NCBI RefSeq assembly: GCF_007176755.1
Contig: NZ_BJTV01000011.1
Coordinates: 124,001-188,000 of the forward strand
Reading direction: 5' to 3'
DNA length: 64,000 bases
Source of the DNA: Streptomyces sp. 1-11
GTDB taxonomy: Bacteria > Actinomycetota > Actinomycetes > Streptomycetales > Streptomycetaceae
Under the pieces are notes generated by a model. That model had not been told where the DNA came from. It did no database searches and saw nothing but the letters and a program-made list of their open reading frames with translations. A program made the position numbers and the translations under genes. Position 1 is the first letter of the stretch. Each line of letters starts with the position of its first letter. Of this stretch, positions 7,703 through 16,247 are shown one piece after another.

Positions 7703-9469
7703 CTACAGGTACTGACCGGTGTTCGCCACTGTGTCGATGGAGCGTCCGGTGTCGGCGCCCTGCTTTCCGGTGATGAGGGTGCGGATGTAGACGATCCGTT
7801 CGCCCTTCTTTCCGGAGATGCGGGCCCAGTCGTCCGGGTTGGTGGTGTTGGGCAGGTCCTCGTTCTCCTTGAACTCGTCCACGCAGGCCTGGAGGATGTG
7901 GGAGACGCGGAGGCCCTTCTGGTTCTTGTCCAGGAAGTCCTTGATCGCCATTTTCTTGGCGCGGCCGACGATGTTCTCGATCATGGCGCCGGAGTTGAAG
8001 TCCTTGAAATAGAGGACTTCCTTGTCTCCGTTGGCGTAGGTGACTTCCAGGAAGCGGTTCTCCTCGGATTCGGCGTACATGTGCTCGACCGCCGTCTGGA
8101 TCATGCTCTGGACGGTGGTGGCCTTGTCGCCCTCGTGCTCGCCGAGGTCGTCCGCGTGGAGCGGGAGGCGCTCGGTGAGGTACTTGCCGAAGATGTCCTT
8201 GGCGGCCTCCGCGTCGGGCCGCTCGATCTTGATCTTCACGTCGAGGCGGCCGGGACGCAGGATGGCGGGGTCGATCATGTCCTCGCGGTTGGAGGCGCCG
8301 ATGACGACCACGTTCTGCAGGCCTTCCACGCCGTCGATCTCGGCGAGGAGCTGCGGGACGATGGTGTTCTCCACGTCGGAGCTGACGCCGGAGCCGCGGG
8401 TGCGGAAGAGGGATTCCATCTCGTCGAAGAAGACGATGACGGGGGTGCCCTCGCTGGCCTTCTCGCGGGCTCGCTGGAAGACGAGGCGGATCTGCCGCTC
8501 GGTCTCGCCGACGTACTTGTTGAGGAGCTCGGGGCCCTTGATGTTGAGGAAGAAGCTCTTGCCGGCGGCCTGTCCGGTGACCTCGGCCACCTTTTTGGCG
8601 AGCGAGTTGGCGACGGCCTTGGCGATGAGCGTCTTGCCGCATCCGGGCGGTCCGTAGAGCAGGACGCCCTTGGGCGGGCGCAGCTCGTGCTCCTTGAAGA
8701 GGTCGGGGTAGAGGTAGGGCAGCTCGACGGCGTCGCGGATGGCCTCGATCTGGTTGCCGAGGCCACCGATCTGCTCGTAGCCGATGTCGGGGACCTCTTC
8801 GAGGACGAGTTCCTCGACCTCGCTCTTGGGGACGACCTCGTAGACGTAGCCGGAGCGGGGTTCGAGCAGGAGTGCGTCGCCGGGGCGGATGGTGACGTCG
8901 AGGAGGGGTTCGGCGAGCCGGACCACTCGTTCTTCGTCGGTGTGCCCCAGGACGAGGGCGCGCTCGCCGTCCTCGAGGATCTCCTTGAGGGTGACGATGT
9001 CGCCGACGCGCTCGAACTCCATGGCGTCGACCACGTTGAGCGCCTCGTTGAGCATGACTTCCTGGCCGCGCCTGAGGTCGTCGAGTTCGACGCTGGGGCT
9101 GACGTTCACGCGGAGTTTGCGGCCTCCGGTGAAGATGTCGGCGGTGCCGTCCTCGTTGGCCTGCAGGAAGACTCCGAAGCCGGCGGGCGGCTGGGCGAGC
9201 CGGTCGACTTCCTCCTTGAGGGCCACGATCTGGTCGCGGGCCTCGCGGAGTGTGTTGGCCAGGCGCTCGTTCTGGGCGGAGACGCCGGCCAGGTTGGTCT
9301 GCAGTTCGACGATCCGCTCTTCGAGAATTCTCGTGTGCCGCGGAGAGTCGGCGAGCTTGCGTCGCAGGACGGCGATCTCCTGCTCAAGGTAGGCGATCTG
9401 TCCGGCGGGGTCGTCGGACCCTCGTCCCGGGCGGATGCCGCGGTTCATGTCGTCGTCGTGGGCTGCCAC
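7703..9469 (-). CDS. arc: Proteasome-associated ATPase ARC/Mpa
   Basis: This 588-aa hexameric AAA unfoldase recognises pupylated proteins and feeds them into the 20S core. An N-terminal coiled coil (about residues 15-85, Pup-binding) precedes an OB-fold segment. The AAA domain has Walker A GPPGCGKT near residue 270 and Walker B VIVFFDEMES near 345. The C-terminus ends in GQYL; the penultimate tyrosine is the docking residue for the proteasome alpha ring. The GTG at 9469 follows GGAGGTGAGG and gives the typical Streptomyces length. A run-on reading to 9487 is rejected. Confidence 0.97.
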   Translation of the reverse strand: MAAHDDDMNRGIRPGRGSDDPAGQIAYLEQEIAVLRRKLADSPRHTRILEERIVELQTNLAGVSAQNERLANTLREARDQIVALKEEVDRLAQPPAGFGVFLQANEDGTADIFTGGRKLRVNVSPSVELDDLRRGQEVMLNEALNVVDAMEFERVGDIVTLKEILEDGERALVLGHTDEERVVRLAEPLLDVTIRPGDALLLEPRSGYVYEVVPKSEVEELVLEEVPDIGYEQIGGLGNQIEAIRDAVELPYLYPDLFKEHELRPPKGVLLYGPPGCGKTLIAKAVANSLAKKVAEVTGQAAGKSFFLNIKGPELLNKYVGETERQIRLVFQRAREKASEGTPVIVFFDEMESLFRTRGSGVSSDVENTIVPQLLAEIDGVEGLQNVVVIGASNREDMIDPAILRPGRLDVKIKIERPDAEAAKDIFGKYLTERLPLHADDLGEHEGDKATTVQSMIQTAVEHMYAESEENRFLEVTYANGDKEVLYFKDFNSGAMIENIVGRAKKMAIKDFLDKNQKGLRVSHILQACVDEFKENEDLPNTTNPDDWARISGKKGERIVYIRTLITGKQGADTGRSIDTVANTGQYL

Positions 9470-9504
9470 GGTCCTCACCTCCTCCAAGGGGAGCTGGACG
9501 CTTC

Positions 9505-9559
9505 CAGACCCTACCTGGGTGGGTGTCGATTGAAACCCCTAGATCACAAAGACTGTCAA
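9505..9559 (-). promoter_or_regulatory. Putative arc promoter region
   Basis: Reading the minus strand, a TTGACA hexamer lies at 9554-9559 and a GTAGGGTCTG block at 9505-9514, 36 nt before the arc start. The TAGGGT hexamer resembles a Streptomyces -10 box and matches the block before pup. TTGACA is too far from TAGGGT to pair with it at normal spacing, so the exact promoter is unresolved. Confidence 0.35.
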
Positions 9560-9991
9560 GGTGTGTCGTCGGTCACCCGGTGCGCTCCCTCTCGCACGGA
9601 GGGGATACCCACTGAACGTGATGCGGAAGCCGCTTGTTCCTGGTCGGTGGCGGTCAATACCCGGCGTGTGTGGCCGGAGTTGTCCGTTCCGGGCCGGTCG
9701 GCCGGTTCGCGGGCACGTTTCGGGGCACTCGCGCGGTCATCACGCAGAGCGACGGTGTGGTCGGTCGGTGTCATCGGCGGGGTGGCTGGATCTGTTCGCT
9801 CCGTTCCGGGGCTCCCGTGCCCGGTCGGGCGCTCGTACCCGAGGGGGTGCCGAGGGAAACCCGATACCCGTGGAATCGGGAGGGTATGCGGGCGGGGGTA
9901 GGGTCGGGGTTGTTCAACAGCCGCTGGTGCGGACGTCGCTGGCCGTGGTGCCGGGGCGCCGGCCGGCGATTCGACGGCAGGAGAGGTGACC
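9560..9991. other. Intergenic region between divergent arc and ferredoxin genes
   Basis: These 432 bases hold no reading frame I would accept as a gene and no clear hairpin or repeat. They must contain the start signals for both arc (minus) and the ferredoxin (plus). Confidence 0.5.
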
Positions 9992-10288
9992 GTGCAGCAG
10001 GAGGCCGCGGGCGGCGAGGCGCTGGAGGTCTGGATCGACCAGGCCCTGTGTACCGGCGACGGGATCTGCGCCCAGTACGCGCCGGAGGTGTTCGAGCTGG
10101 ACATCGACGGCCTGGCCTATGTGAAGGGCGCGGACGACGAGCTGCTGCAGGCGGAGGGTGCGACCGTGCCGGTGCCGCTGCCGCTGCTCACGGACGTGGT
10201 GGACTCGGCGAAGGAGTGTCCCGGGGAGTGCATCCATGTGCGCCGGGTTCTGGACAAGGTCGAGGTGTACGGTCCGGACGCGGAGTGA
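9992..10288 (+). CDS. Small ferredoxin (3Fe-4S/4Fe-4S, P450-type)
   Basis: This 98-aa ferredoxin has cysteines in CTGDGICAQYAPEVF near the N-terminus and ECPGECIHV near the C-terminus, the single-cluster layout of short actinobacterial ferredoxins. Spacing suggests one Fe-S cluster; whether it holds three or four irons cannot be decided by eye. I prefer the GTG at 9992 because AGGAG is 8 nt upstream. A GTG at 9986 abuts that ribosome site. It has no redox partner next to it, so its electron acceptor is unknown. Confidence 0.85.
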   Translation: MQQEAAGGEALEVWIDQALCTGDGICAQYAPEVFELDIDGLAYVKGADDELLQAEGATVPVPLPLLTDVVDSAKECPGECIHVRRVLDKVEVYGPDAE

Positions 10289-10402
10289 GGTCCGGCCGGT
10301 GACCGGCTGTGGTGTGCGCGCGCGTGGGCCGTCTTCGGGCGGGTCGCGCGCGTGCTGCGTGTTCGGGCCGGGTGCGCGGGTGCGGGGTCCGGCCGGAACG
10401 CG

Positions 10403-10984
10403 TCACACGCTGTGGGCCGGGGTGGGCGTGGAGCGGATGAAGGCCTTTCCGTTCCAGTGCCAGCTCGTGGGGGTCTTCAGGTCGGGGCAGCAACTGGGTA
10501 CGTCGGCCGTGGAGTAGCCGAGCAGGGTGGCGGTGACGGTGCCGGCGTCGAGGGCGAAGTCGGTGACGGTGTGCCGGTCCTTGGGGTCGACGAGGGTGGC
10601 GACGACGCGGGCGGGGGCGCCGGCGGCGCCCCGGGTGAGGACGTAGACGCCGTCGGGCGGTGTGCCCATGGGGGCGTCGCAGTGGACGACCGCGACGGTT
10701 TCGGGGGTGCCGTCGCCGTCGAGGTCGCCGGTCGCTTTCTTGACCACCAGTGCTTTGACGGGTCCGCAGTCGAGCGGGAAGTGCACGCCGGTGGTGCTGG
10801 GCGGGGCGGCGGCCGCGGGGGCGGTTCCGGCCTCGGTGCCGGGGGCGGGCTGGGCGGCGGTGGCCGATCCCGGCTGCAGGGCGGAGGACAGGGCGACGAC
10901 GCCGGCGATCGCGGCGGCGGTGGCGACCCAGTGGACGGGCCGGGTGTGCGTGTGGGCGAGCTCCGGAACGGCGGATGGCTGCAC
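10403..10984 (-). CDS. Putative secreted protein
   Basis: This 193-aa protein starts at GTG 10984 (GGAGA 8 nt upstream). Residues about 15-45 form a signal or anchor segment (ATAAAIAGVVALSSAL) ending in an Ala-rich linker. The exported part contains a calcium-loop-like DLDGDGTPE motif, as in FG-GAP proteins, and three cysteines including adjacent ones in SCCPDL. No enzyme motif is seen. It stands alone between the ferredoxin and trmI. I do not recognise a named family. Confidence 0.7.
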   Translation of the reverse strand: MQPSAVPELAHTHTRPVHWVATAAAIAGVVALSSALQPGSATAAQPAPGTEAGTAPAAAAPPSTTGVHFPLDCGPVKALVVKKATGDLDGDGTPETVAVVHCDAPMGTPPDGVYVLTRGAAGAPARVVATLVDPKDRHTVTDFALDAGTVTATLLGYSTADVPSCCPDLKTPTSWHWNGKAFIRSTPTPAHSV

Positions 10985-11224
10985 TAGGAGTGTCTCCTGT
11001 GAGGGCTGTGCCGGTGGGGGGGGTGGCCAGCATGGTGCCACACGTCACAGTGCGGGGGAACGGGGGGGTCGGTACTGGGTTCTCGCAGGCGAGCAGTACG
11101 CGCGCGTGGGGCCCCGTGTGCCGCCTGGTGCCGTGTCAACGCGTGGGCGCCGTGGCCGGGTTCCCGGTTGCGGTGGGGAACTGGGCCACGGCGCCTCGGC
11201 GTTGGGCGGGCCTGGAGGGGCCGG

Positions 11225-12127
11225 TCAGCGGCCGGTGCCGCCGTCGGCGTTGGGGCCCGCGTAGTCCTCGCCGTAGGCGCCCTTGGCGGGGCGGCGGCGG
11301 CGCATGGGCGGCTCGACTCCGTCGGCGAGGCGGCGGGCGGTGAGCAGGAAGCCGGTGTGGCCGATCATGCGGTGGTCCGGGCGGACGGCCAGGCCCTCGA
11401 TGTGCCAGTTGCGGATCATGGTCTCCCAGGAGGTCGGCTCGTTGAAGCAGCCGATCTCCCGGATGGACTCGACGGTCCGGGCGAGCTGGGTGGTGGTGGC
11501 CACGTAGCAGCAGACGATGCCGCCGGGCACGAGTGCCTTGGAGACGGCCTCCAGGCACTCCCAGGGGGCGAGCATGTCGAGGATGACGCGGTCGACGTCG
11601 GTGTCGGACAGGTTGTCCTGGAGGTCTCCGACCGTGAGCTGCCAGGCGGGGTGCGGGCCGCCGAAGTAGCGCTCGACGTTCGCCCGGGCGATCTCGGCGA
11701 AGTCCTCGCGGCGCTCGTAGGAGTGCAGCATGCCCTGGTCGCCGATGGCGCGCAGCAGGAAGCTGCTGAGCGAGCCGGAGCCGACGCCGGCCTCGACGAC
11801 GCGGGCGCCGGGGAAGATGTCGGCGAAGGCGAGGATGTGCCCCGCGTCCTTGGGGTAGACGACGGCTGCCCCGCGGGGCATGGACAGGACGTAGTCGGGG
11901 AGCAGGGGGCGCAGCGCGAGGTAGGCGACGTTGCCGGTGGTGCGGACAACACTGCCTTCGGGAGCGCCGATCAGTTCGTCGTGCGGGAAGGAGCCCTTGT
12001 GGGTGTGGAAGTTCTTCCCGGCTTCGAGCGTGAACGTGTAGTGGCGGCCCTTGGGGTCGGTCAGCTGAACCTGGTCCCCGACCTTGAAGGGCCCGCGCCT
12101 GCGGGCGGCACCGGTCGGTTCGGACAT
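11225..12127 (-). CDS. trmI: tRNA (adenine-58-N1) methyltransferase TrmI
   Basis: This 300-aa SAM-dependent enzyme forms m1A58 in the T-loop of tRNAs. The Rossmann SAM motif is RVVEAGVGSGSLSSFLLRA, near residues 107-125. The N-terminal beta domain (VGDQVQLTDPKGRHYTFTLEAG) and the later VILDMLAPWE motif match the bacterial TrmI/Rv2118c family. Length is typical apart from a charged C-terminal tail. It lies 53 nt downstream of the site-2 protease gene on the same strand and may share its transcript. Confidence 0.92.
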   Translation of the reverse strand: MSEPTGAARRRGPFKVGDQVQLTDPKGRHYTFTLEAGKNFHTHKGSFPHDELIGAPEGSVVRTTGNVAYLALRPLLPDYVLSMPRGAAVVYPKDAGHILAFADIFPGARVVEAGVGSGSLSSFLLRAIGDQGMLHSYERREDFAEIARANVERYFGGPHPAWQLTVGDLQDNLSDTDVDRVILDMLAPWECLEAVSKALVPGGIVCCYVATTTQLARTVESIREIGCFNEPTSWETMIRNWHIEGLAVRPDHRMIGHTGFLLTARRLADGVEPPMRRRRPAKGAYGEDYAGPNADGGTGR

Positions 12128-12180
12128 GTGACCAGCCTACCGGCGTTTGCGGGGGCCGCCGACCACGGGAGGGCGGGCGG

Positions 12181-14238
12181 TCAGGGGCGGGCCATGGCCT
12201 TGACGAAGGCGCGCTCGACGTCGGCGGCGGACAGGACGCCGTAGATCTCGCCGGTCTCCTCGACGACGAGGTATTCGGTGGCGGGGGTGGCCCGGAGGGT
12301 GTCGAGGAGTTCCTCTCCGGCCAGCTCGGCGGAGACCCGCATGCCGTCGGTGAGGTCCTGGGCGAGGCCGCTGACGGCGACCCAGGGGCGGCGGTGTTCG
12401 GGTACGCCGACGATGGCGGCCTCGCGGACGAGGGAGAGGGGGTTGCCCTCGGCGTCGACGACGACGAGCGCGCGGGCGCCCGCGGCGTTGGCGCGGCGGA
12501 GTGCCTCGGACAGGGGGGTGTCGGTCTCGACGGGGACGGCTCGCCGGGTGAGGGCGCGGGCCTTGAGTTCGGGGAGGTGTTCGCGCAGGCGGGCCATGCG
12601 CAGGCTGTTGCCGGCGCCGGTCCAGATGATCGCGGCGAGGATGGCGGCGAGCAGGGCGTCGGTGACGGTGTCCATGCCGCCCACGTCCCGGTTGCCGCCG
12701 CCGAAGGCTCCGGACTGGTTGAGCACCGGCAGGCCGACGAGGACGGAGATGGCGAGGGCGCGGCCGACCCAGGCGGCGGCGACGGTGCCGCTCATGGGTT
12801 TGCCGGTGATCTTCCAGACGACGGCGCGGAGCATGCGGCCGCCGTCGAGGGGCAGGCCGGGCAGCAGGTTGAAGGCGGCGACGATGAGGTTGGAGATCAT
12901 CAGGCCGGCGAGCAGGACGCCGGGGACGCTGTCCGGCCGCACGGGTTTCATGGCCAGGTAGAACAGGCCGGCCAGGACGAGGGAGAGCAGGGGGCCGACG
13001 AAGGCGAGGACGAATTCGCGTCCTGGGGTCTCGGCCTCCTTCTCGATCTCGGAGACGCCGCCGAAGAACTGGAGCTGGATGCGGCGCACGGGCAGTTTGA
13101 AGCGGAGCGCGGCGACCGTGTGGGCCAGTTCGTGGACGAGGACGGAGGCGTAGAAGGCGACGGCGAAGAAGAGGGAGACCAGGTAGCGAGCGGCTCCGAG
13201 TTCGGGCAGGACCCGGTCGAGCTGGCCGCCGAAGACCCAGGTGATCAGGGCGGCCACGAGGAACCAGCTGGGTGCGACGTAGACGGGGACGCCGAAGGGG
13301 CGGCCCATGAGCAGTCCGCCGCCGGGTTCCTTGGGCCGTCGCGCCGGGGGTTCGCCCTTGGCGATGCCGGAGTGGGCGAGGGTGCGGTGTTCGGTGGGGT
13401 GGGCGCCGGTGCCGGGGGCGTCCTGCTCGGGGCGGGCGGGGCCGGCGGTGTGTCCGGTTCCGGGCGGTCCCGGAGGCGCGGCCCCGGTGTCCCGCCGGGT
13501 GTCCGTGCGGGGGTGCTCGTCGGCGCCGGGGTGCTCGTGCGCGCCGCCCCGCTCGTGCCGGTGGCCCGCGTAGGCACGGTCGTCGTGGCCGGTCGTATCG
13601 GGCTGGTCGCCGTGGCCGGTCGTGTCAGGCTGATCGCCGTGGCCGGTCGTATCAGGCCGGTCGCCCTGGCCAGACGACTCGGGCCGGACGTCGTGGTCGC
13701 CCGTCCCGGATCGGTCGCCGTGGTCGGAGGACTCGGGCCCGTCGCCGTGGCCGCCCGTCCCGGGCCGGTCGCTGGGGCCGGTCGACTCGGGCCGGCCGTC
13801 GTGCCCGCCCGTCCCGGGCCGGTCGCCGCGGCCAGTCGTCTCGGGTCGGCCGTCGTGGCCTCCCATCTCAGACCGGCCGTCGTGGCCGGACGACTCGGGC
13901 CCGTCGCCGTGGCCGCCCGTCCCGGGCCGGTCGCTGGGGCCGGTCGACTCGGGCCGGCCGTCGTGCCCGCCCGTCCCAGGCCGGCCGTCGAAGTCGGAGG
14001 ACTCGGACAACCGGCCGTCGTGGCCGCCCGGGTCGGGCCGCGGGGTGCCGGTGGGTTCAGGGGCGTCGTGGTCGCCCGGGTCGGGCCGTGGGGCGGTGGT
14101 GGGTTCGGGGGCGTCGTGGGGCTCCGGTCCGCGGTGGTGGCCGGTGGATCCGGTCGCCGGGGCCGTAGGACCCGCGGGGTGCTCGGCCGGCTCGTCGTTG
14201 CCGGACCGCGGCTGCCCGCTCCCGCCGCTCACGTCCAC
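12181..14238 (-). CDS. Site-2 protease (M50) with CBS domains and repetitive N-terminal extension
   Basis: This 685-aa intramembrane metalloprotease has zinc motif HELAH in a membrane helix near residue 370 and the second site LPLDGG near 464. Several other hydrophobic helices and two C-terminal CBS domains (about 560-680) make it a SpoIVFB-like M50 protein. Ahead of this core (which starts near MGRPFGVPVYVAPSWF) lie about 300 hydrophilic residues built largely of 18-residue His/Gly/Pro/Asp repeats. The GTG at 14238 has GAGGGGA upstream; a GTG at 14232 is an alternative. Such proteases usually cleave membrane anti-sigma factors or signalling proteins; the substrate here is unknown. No partner sigma factor is adjacent. 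Confidence 0.88.
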   Translation of the reverse strand: MDVSGGSGQPRSGNDEPAEHPAGPTAPATGSTGHHRGPEPHDAPEPTTAPRPDPGDHDAPEPTGTPRPDPGGHDGRLSESSDFDGRPGTGGHDGRPESTGPSDRPGTGGHGDGPESSGHDGRSEMGGHDGRPETTGRGDRPGTGGHDGRPESTGPSDRPGTGGHGDGPESSDHGDRSGTGDHDVRPESSGQGDRPDTTGHGDQPDTTGHGDQPDTTGHDDRAYAGHRHERGGAHEHPGADEHPRTDTRRDTGAAPPGPPGTGHTAGPARPEQDAPGTGAHPTEHRTLAHSGIAKGEPPARRPKEPGGGLLMGRPFGVPVYVAPSWFLVAALITWVFGGQLDRVLPELGAARYLVSLFFAVAFYASVLVHELAHTVAALRFKLPVRRIQLQFFGGVSEIEKEAETPGREFVLAFVGPLLSLVLAGLFYLAMKPVRPDSVPGVLLAGLMISNLIVAAFNLLPGLPLDGGRMLRAVVWKITGKPMSGTVAAAWVGRALAISVLVGLPVLNQSGAFGGGNRDVGGMDTVTDALLAAILAAIIWTGAGNSLRMARLREHLPELKARALTRRAVPVETDTPLSEALRRANAAGARALVVVDAEGNPLSLVREAAIVGVPEHRRPWVAVSGLAQDLTDGMRVSAELAGEELLDTLRATPATEYLVVEETGEIYGVLSAADVERAFVKAMARP
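13570..14000. repeat. 54-bp degenerate tandem repeats inside the site-2 protease gene
   Basis: The segment encodes successive 18-residue units of the type GHDGRPESTGPSDRPGTG, each made of two related 9-residue halves. Three units recur as a larger block. The 86 bases at 13730-13815 are identical to 13892-13977, an offset of 162 bp (3 x 54). The repeat stays in frame throughout. Confidence 0.85.
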
Positions 14239-14415
14239 GCTGTCCCCTCGTTCGAAGCGTCTCCCGGGCCAGGGGCCGGAAGGTCTCGGGTCGATGGTAT
14301 GCGGCCCCGGTGGTCCGTTCCGCCCCGGCACCCCTTGTGTTTGCCCCGCTGTCGCGCGGCCTAACGCGGGCCGTGGCTGGGTCGCTGTCAGTGCCGGGCC
14401 GTATGGTCTGGGGTC

Positions 14416-15402
14416 ATGGACAGCAGCATCGAGGACGCGGGGGCCCTGCCGGGTCCGGCCGGGGAGACGGATCCGGCGGCGGGCGCGCCGGGGGCGGCCG
14501 TGGCCGTTCCCCCGCAGGCCGCCGGGGAGGCGGCGGTGTCCGGCGGCGGTGCGGCCGGGTCCGCCGGTGCGCGCGCGGCCGTGGCGCCGTCCTCGTTGTC
14601 GCCGTCGCGGGCCAGTGACTTCATGCAGTGCCCGCTGCTGTACCGGTTCCGGGTGATCGACCGGCTGCCGGAGAAGCCGAGCGAGGCGGCGACGCGGGGG
14701 ACGCTGGTGCACGCCGTGCTGGAGCGGCTGTTCGACGCGCCCGCCGCGGAGCGGACGGCGCCCCGGGCGAAGTCGCTGATCCCGGGGCAGTGGGACCGGT
14801 TGCGGGAGAGCCGGCCGGAGGTCGGGGAGCTGTTCGCCGAGGACCCGGAGGGCGAGCGGCTGGCTCGCTGGCTGGGTGAGGCCGAGCGGCTGGTGGAGCG
14901 GTGGTTCACGCTGGAGGACCCCGTCCGGCTGGAGCCGGCCGAGCGGGAGCTGTTCGTGGAGGCCGAGCTGGAGTCGGGGCTGCGGCTGCGGGGGATCATC
15001 GACCGTGTCGACGTGGCGCCCACCGGCGAGGTGCGGATCGTGGACTACAAGACGGGGAAGGCGCCGCGGCCGGAGTACGCCGAGGGCGCGCTGTTCCAGA
15101 TGAAGTTCTACGCGCTGGTGGTGTGGCGGCTGAAGCGGGTCGTCCCGCGCCGGCTGCAGCTCGTGTATCTCGGCAGCGGTGACGTGCTGACCTACGATCC
15201 GGTCCTGGCCGACCTGGAGCGGGTGGAGCGCAAGCTGCTGGCGCTGTGGGAGGCGATCCGGCGGGCGACGGAGACCGGCGAGTGGCGGGCCCGGCCGACG
15301 AAGCTGTGCGGCTGGTGCGATCACCGGTCGCACTGCCCGGAGTTCGGCGGCACTCCCCCGCCCTATCCGCTGCCGGTGCGGCCCGCCGCGGGCGGCGAGT
15401 AG
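14416..15402 (+). CDS. RecB-family PD-(D/E)XK exonuclease with Fe-S cysteines
   Basis: This 328-aa protein begins with about 58 residues of Ala/Gly/Pro low complexity, then a nuclease domain. Catalytic residues appear in GIIDRVDV and VDYKTGK (the D-x-K pair). C72 (QCPLLYRF) and a C-terminal CGWCDHRSHCPEF triplet form the four-cysteine iron-sulfur staple known from Cas4 and AddB-type nucleases. It is a lone RecB-like exonuclease, with no helicase or Cas gene beside it. The ribosome site before ATG 14416 is weak, and a start just before the conserved SLSPSRASDF is possible. It diverges from the protease gene. Confidence 0.87.
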   Translation: MDSSIEDAGALPGPAGETDPAAGAPGAAVAVPPQAAGEAAVSGGGAAGSAGARAAVAPSSLSPSRASDFMQCPLLYRFRVIDRLPEKPSEAATRGTLVHAVLERLFDAPAAERTAPRAKSLIPGQWDRLRESRPEVGELFAEDPEGERLARWLGEAERLVERWFTLEDPVRLEPAERELFVEAELESGLRLRGIIDRVDVAPTGEVRIVDYKTGKAPRPEYAEGALFQMKFYALVVWRLKRVVPRRLQLVYLGSGDVLTYDPVLADLERVERKLLALWEAIRRATETGEWRARPTKLCGWCDHRSHCPEFGGTPPPYPLPVRPAAGGE

Positions 15403-15485
15403 CGGCCGGCGGCCGCGTGCAGGGTGCCGCGGGCGGCCGGGAGGGGGCAGGGCAGAATGGGTGCGGACTAGCGAAGGAGTGTCAC

Positions 15486-16157
15486 GTGGCCATCCGCGTC
15501 CTACTGGTCGACGACCAGCCCCTGCTGCGCACCGGTTTCCGGATGATCCTGGAGGCCGAGCAGGACATCGCGGTCGTCGGCGAGGCCGGTGACGGTCTGC
15601 AGGCCCTCGATCAGGTACGGGCCCTGCAGCCGGATGTGGTGCTGATGGACATCCGGATGCCGCGGATGGACGGTGTGGAGGCCACCCGGCAGATCTCCGG
15701 TCCGGGGCGGGACGGCCCGGCGAAGGTGCTGGTGCTGACCACGTTCGACCTGGACGAGTACGTGGTGGAGGCGTTGCGTGCCGGGGCCAGCGGGTTCCTG
15801 CTGAAGGACGCGCCCGCCAACGAGCTGGTGCAGGCGATCCGGGTGGTGGCCGCCGGGGAGGCGATGCTGGCGCCGAGCGTCACGCGCCGTCTGCTGGACA
15901 AGTACGCCACGCACCTGCCGTCCGGCGAGGAGTCCGTGCCGGACACGCTGCACACGCTCACCGACCGCGAGGTGGAGGTGCTGAAGCTGGTGGCGCGCGG
16001 GCTGTCCAACGCGGAGATCGCCGCGGACCTGTTCGTGAGCGAGACGACGGTGAAGACGCACGTCGGGCATGTGCTGACCAAGCTGGGGCTGCGTGACCGG
16101 GTGCAGGCGGCGGTGTACGCCTACGAGAGCGGGCTGGTGCGGCCGGGCGCGAGCTGA
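15486..16157 (+). CDS. NarL/LuxR-type response regulator (orphan)
   Basis: This 223-aa regulator has a receiver domain with acidic pocket D9/D10, phosphoacceptor D55 (VVLMDIRMP) and the conserved lysine in GFLLKD. A LuxR-type helix-turn-helix follows (LTDREVEVLKLVARGLSNAEIA, from about residue 155). The GTG start has AAGGAG 8 nt upstream. No histidine kinase gene is next to it, so its cognate kinase lies elsewhere. A strong hairpin follows the stop. Confidence 0.93.
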   Translation: MAIRVLLVDDQPLLRTGFRMILEAEQDIAVVGEAGDGLQALDQVRALQPDVVLMDIRMPRMDGVEATRQISGPGRDGPAKVLVLTTFDLDEYVVEALRAGASGFLLKDAPANELVQAIRVVAAGEAMLAPSVTRRLLDKYATHLPSGEESVPDTLHTLTDREVEVLKLVARGLSNAEIAADLFVSETTVKTHVGHVLTKLGLRDRVQAAVYAYESGLVRPGAS

Positions 16158-16190
16158 GCCGGGTCCGCGGCGGCACGCCGGTACGACGCA

Positions 16191-16226
16191 GAGGGCGCCC
16201 CCTCCCGTGCGGGAAGGGGCGCCCTC
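16191..16226. terminator. Bidirectional hairpin between response regulator and binding-protein genes
   Basis: GAGGGCGCCCC pairs with GGGGCGCCCTC (11 bp), and pairing resumes past one mismatch to leave a 4-nt loop. It lies between two convergent genes. Confidence 0.75.
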
Positions 16227-16247
16227 GGTGTTGTGCGGGGTGGGGTG

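Noticed and set aside
13570..14000. Possible CRISPR array
   Set aside because: The 54-bp units are contiguous, degenerate and in frame with a protein, with no unique spacers and no cas genes.
12394..14364. 656-codon plus-strand frame with Gly/Val repeats
   Set aside because: It is antisense to the site-2 protease and its repeats only mirror that gene's 54-bp repeats.
14416..15402. Cas4 nuclease
   Set aside because: The Fe-S and nuclease pattern is shared with Cas4, but there is no CRISPR array or other cas gene in the window.
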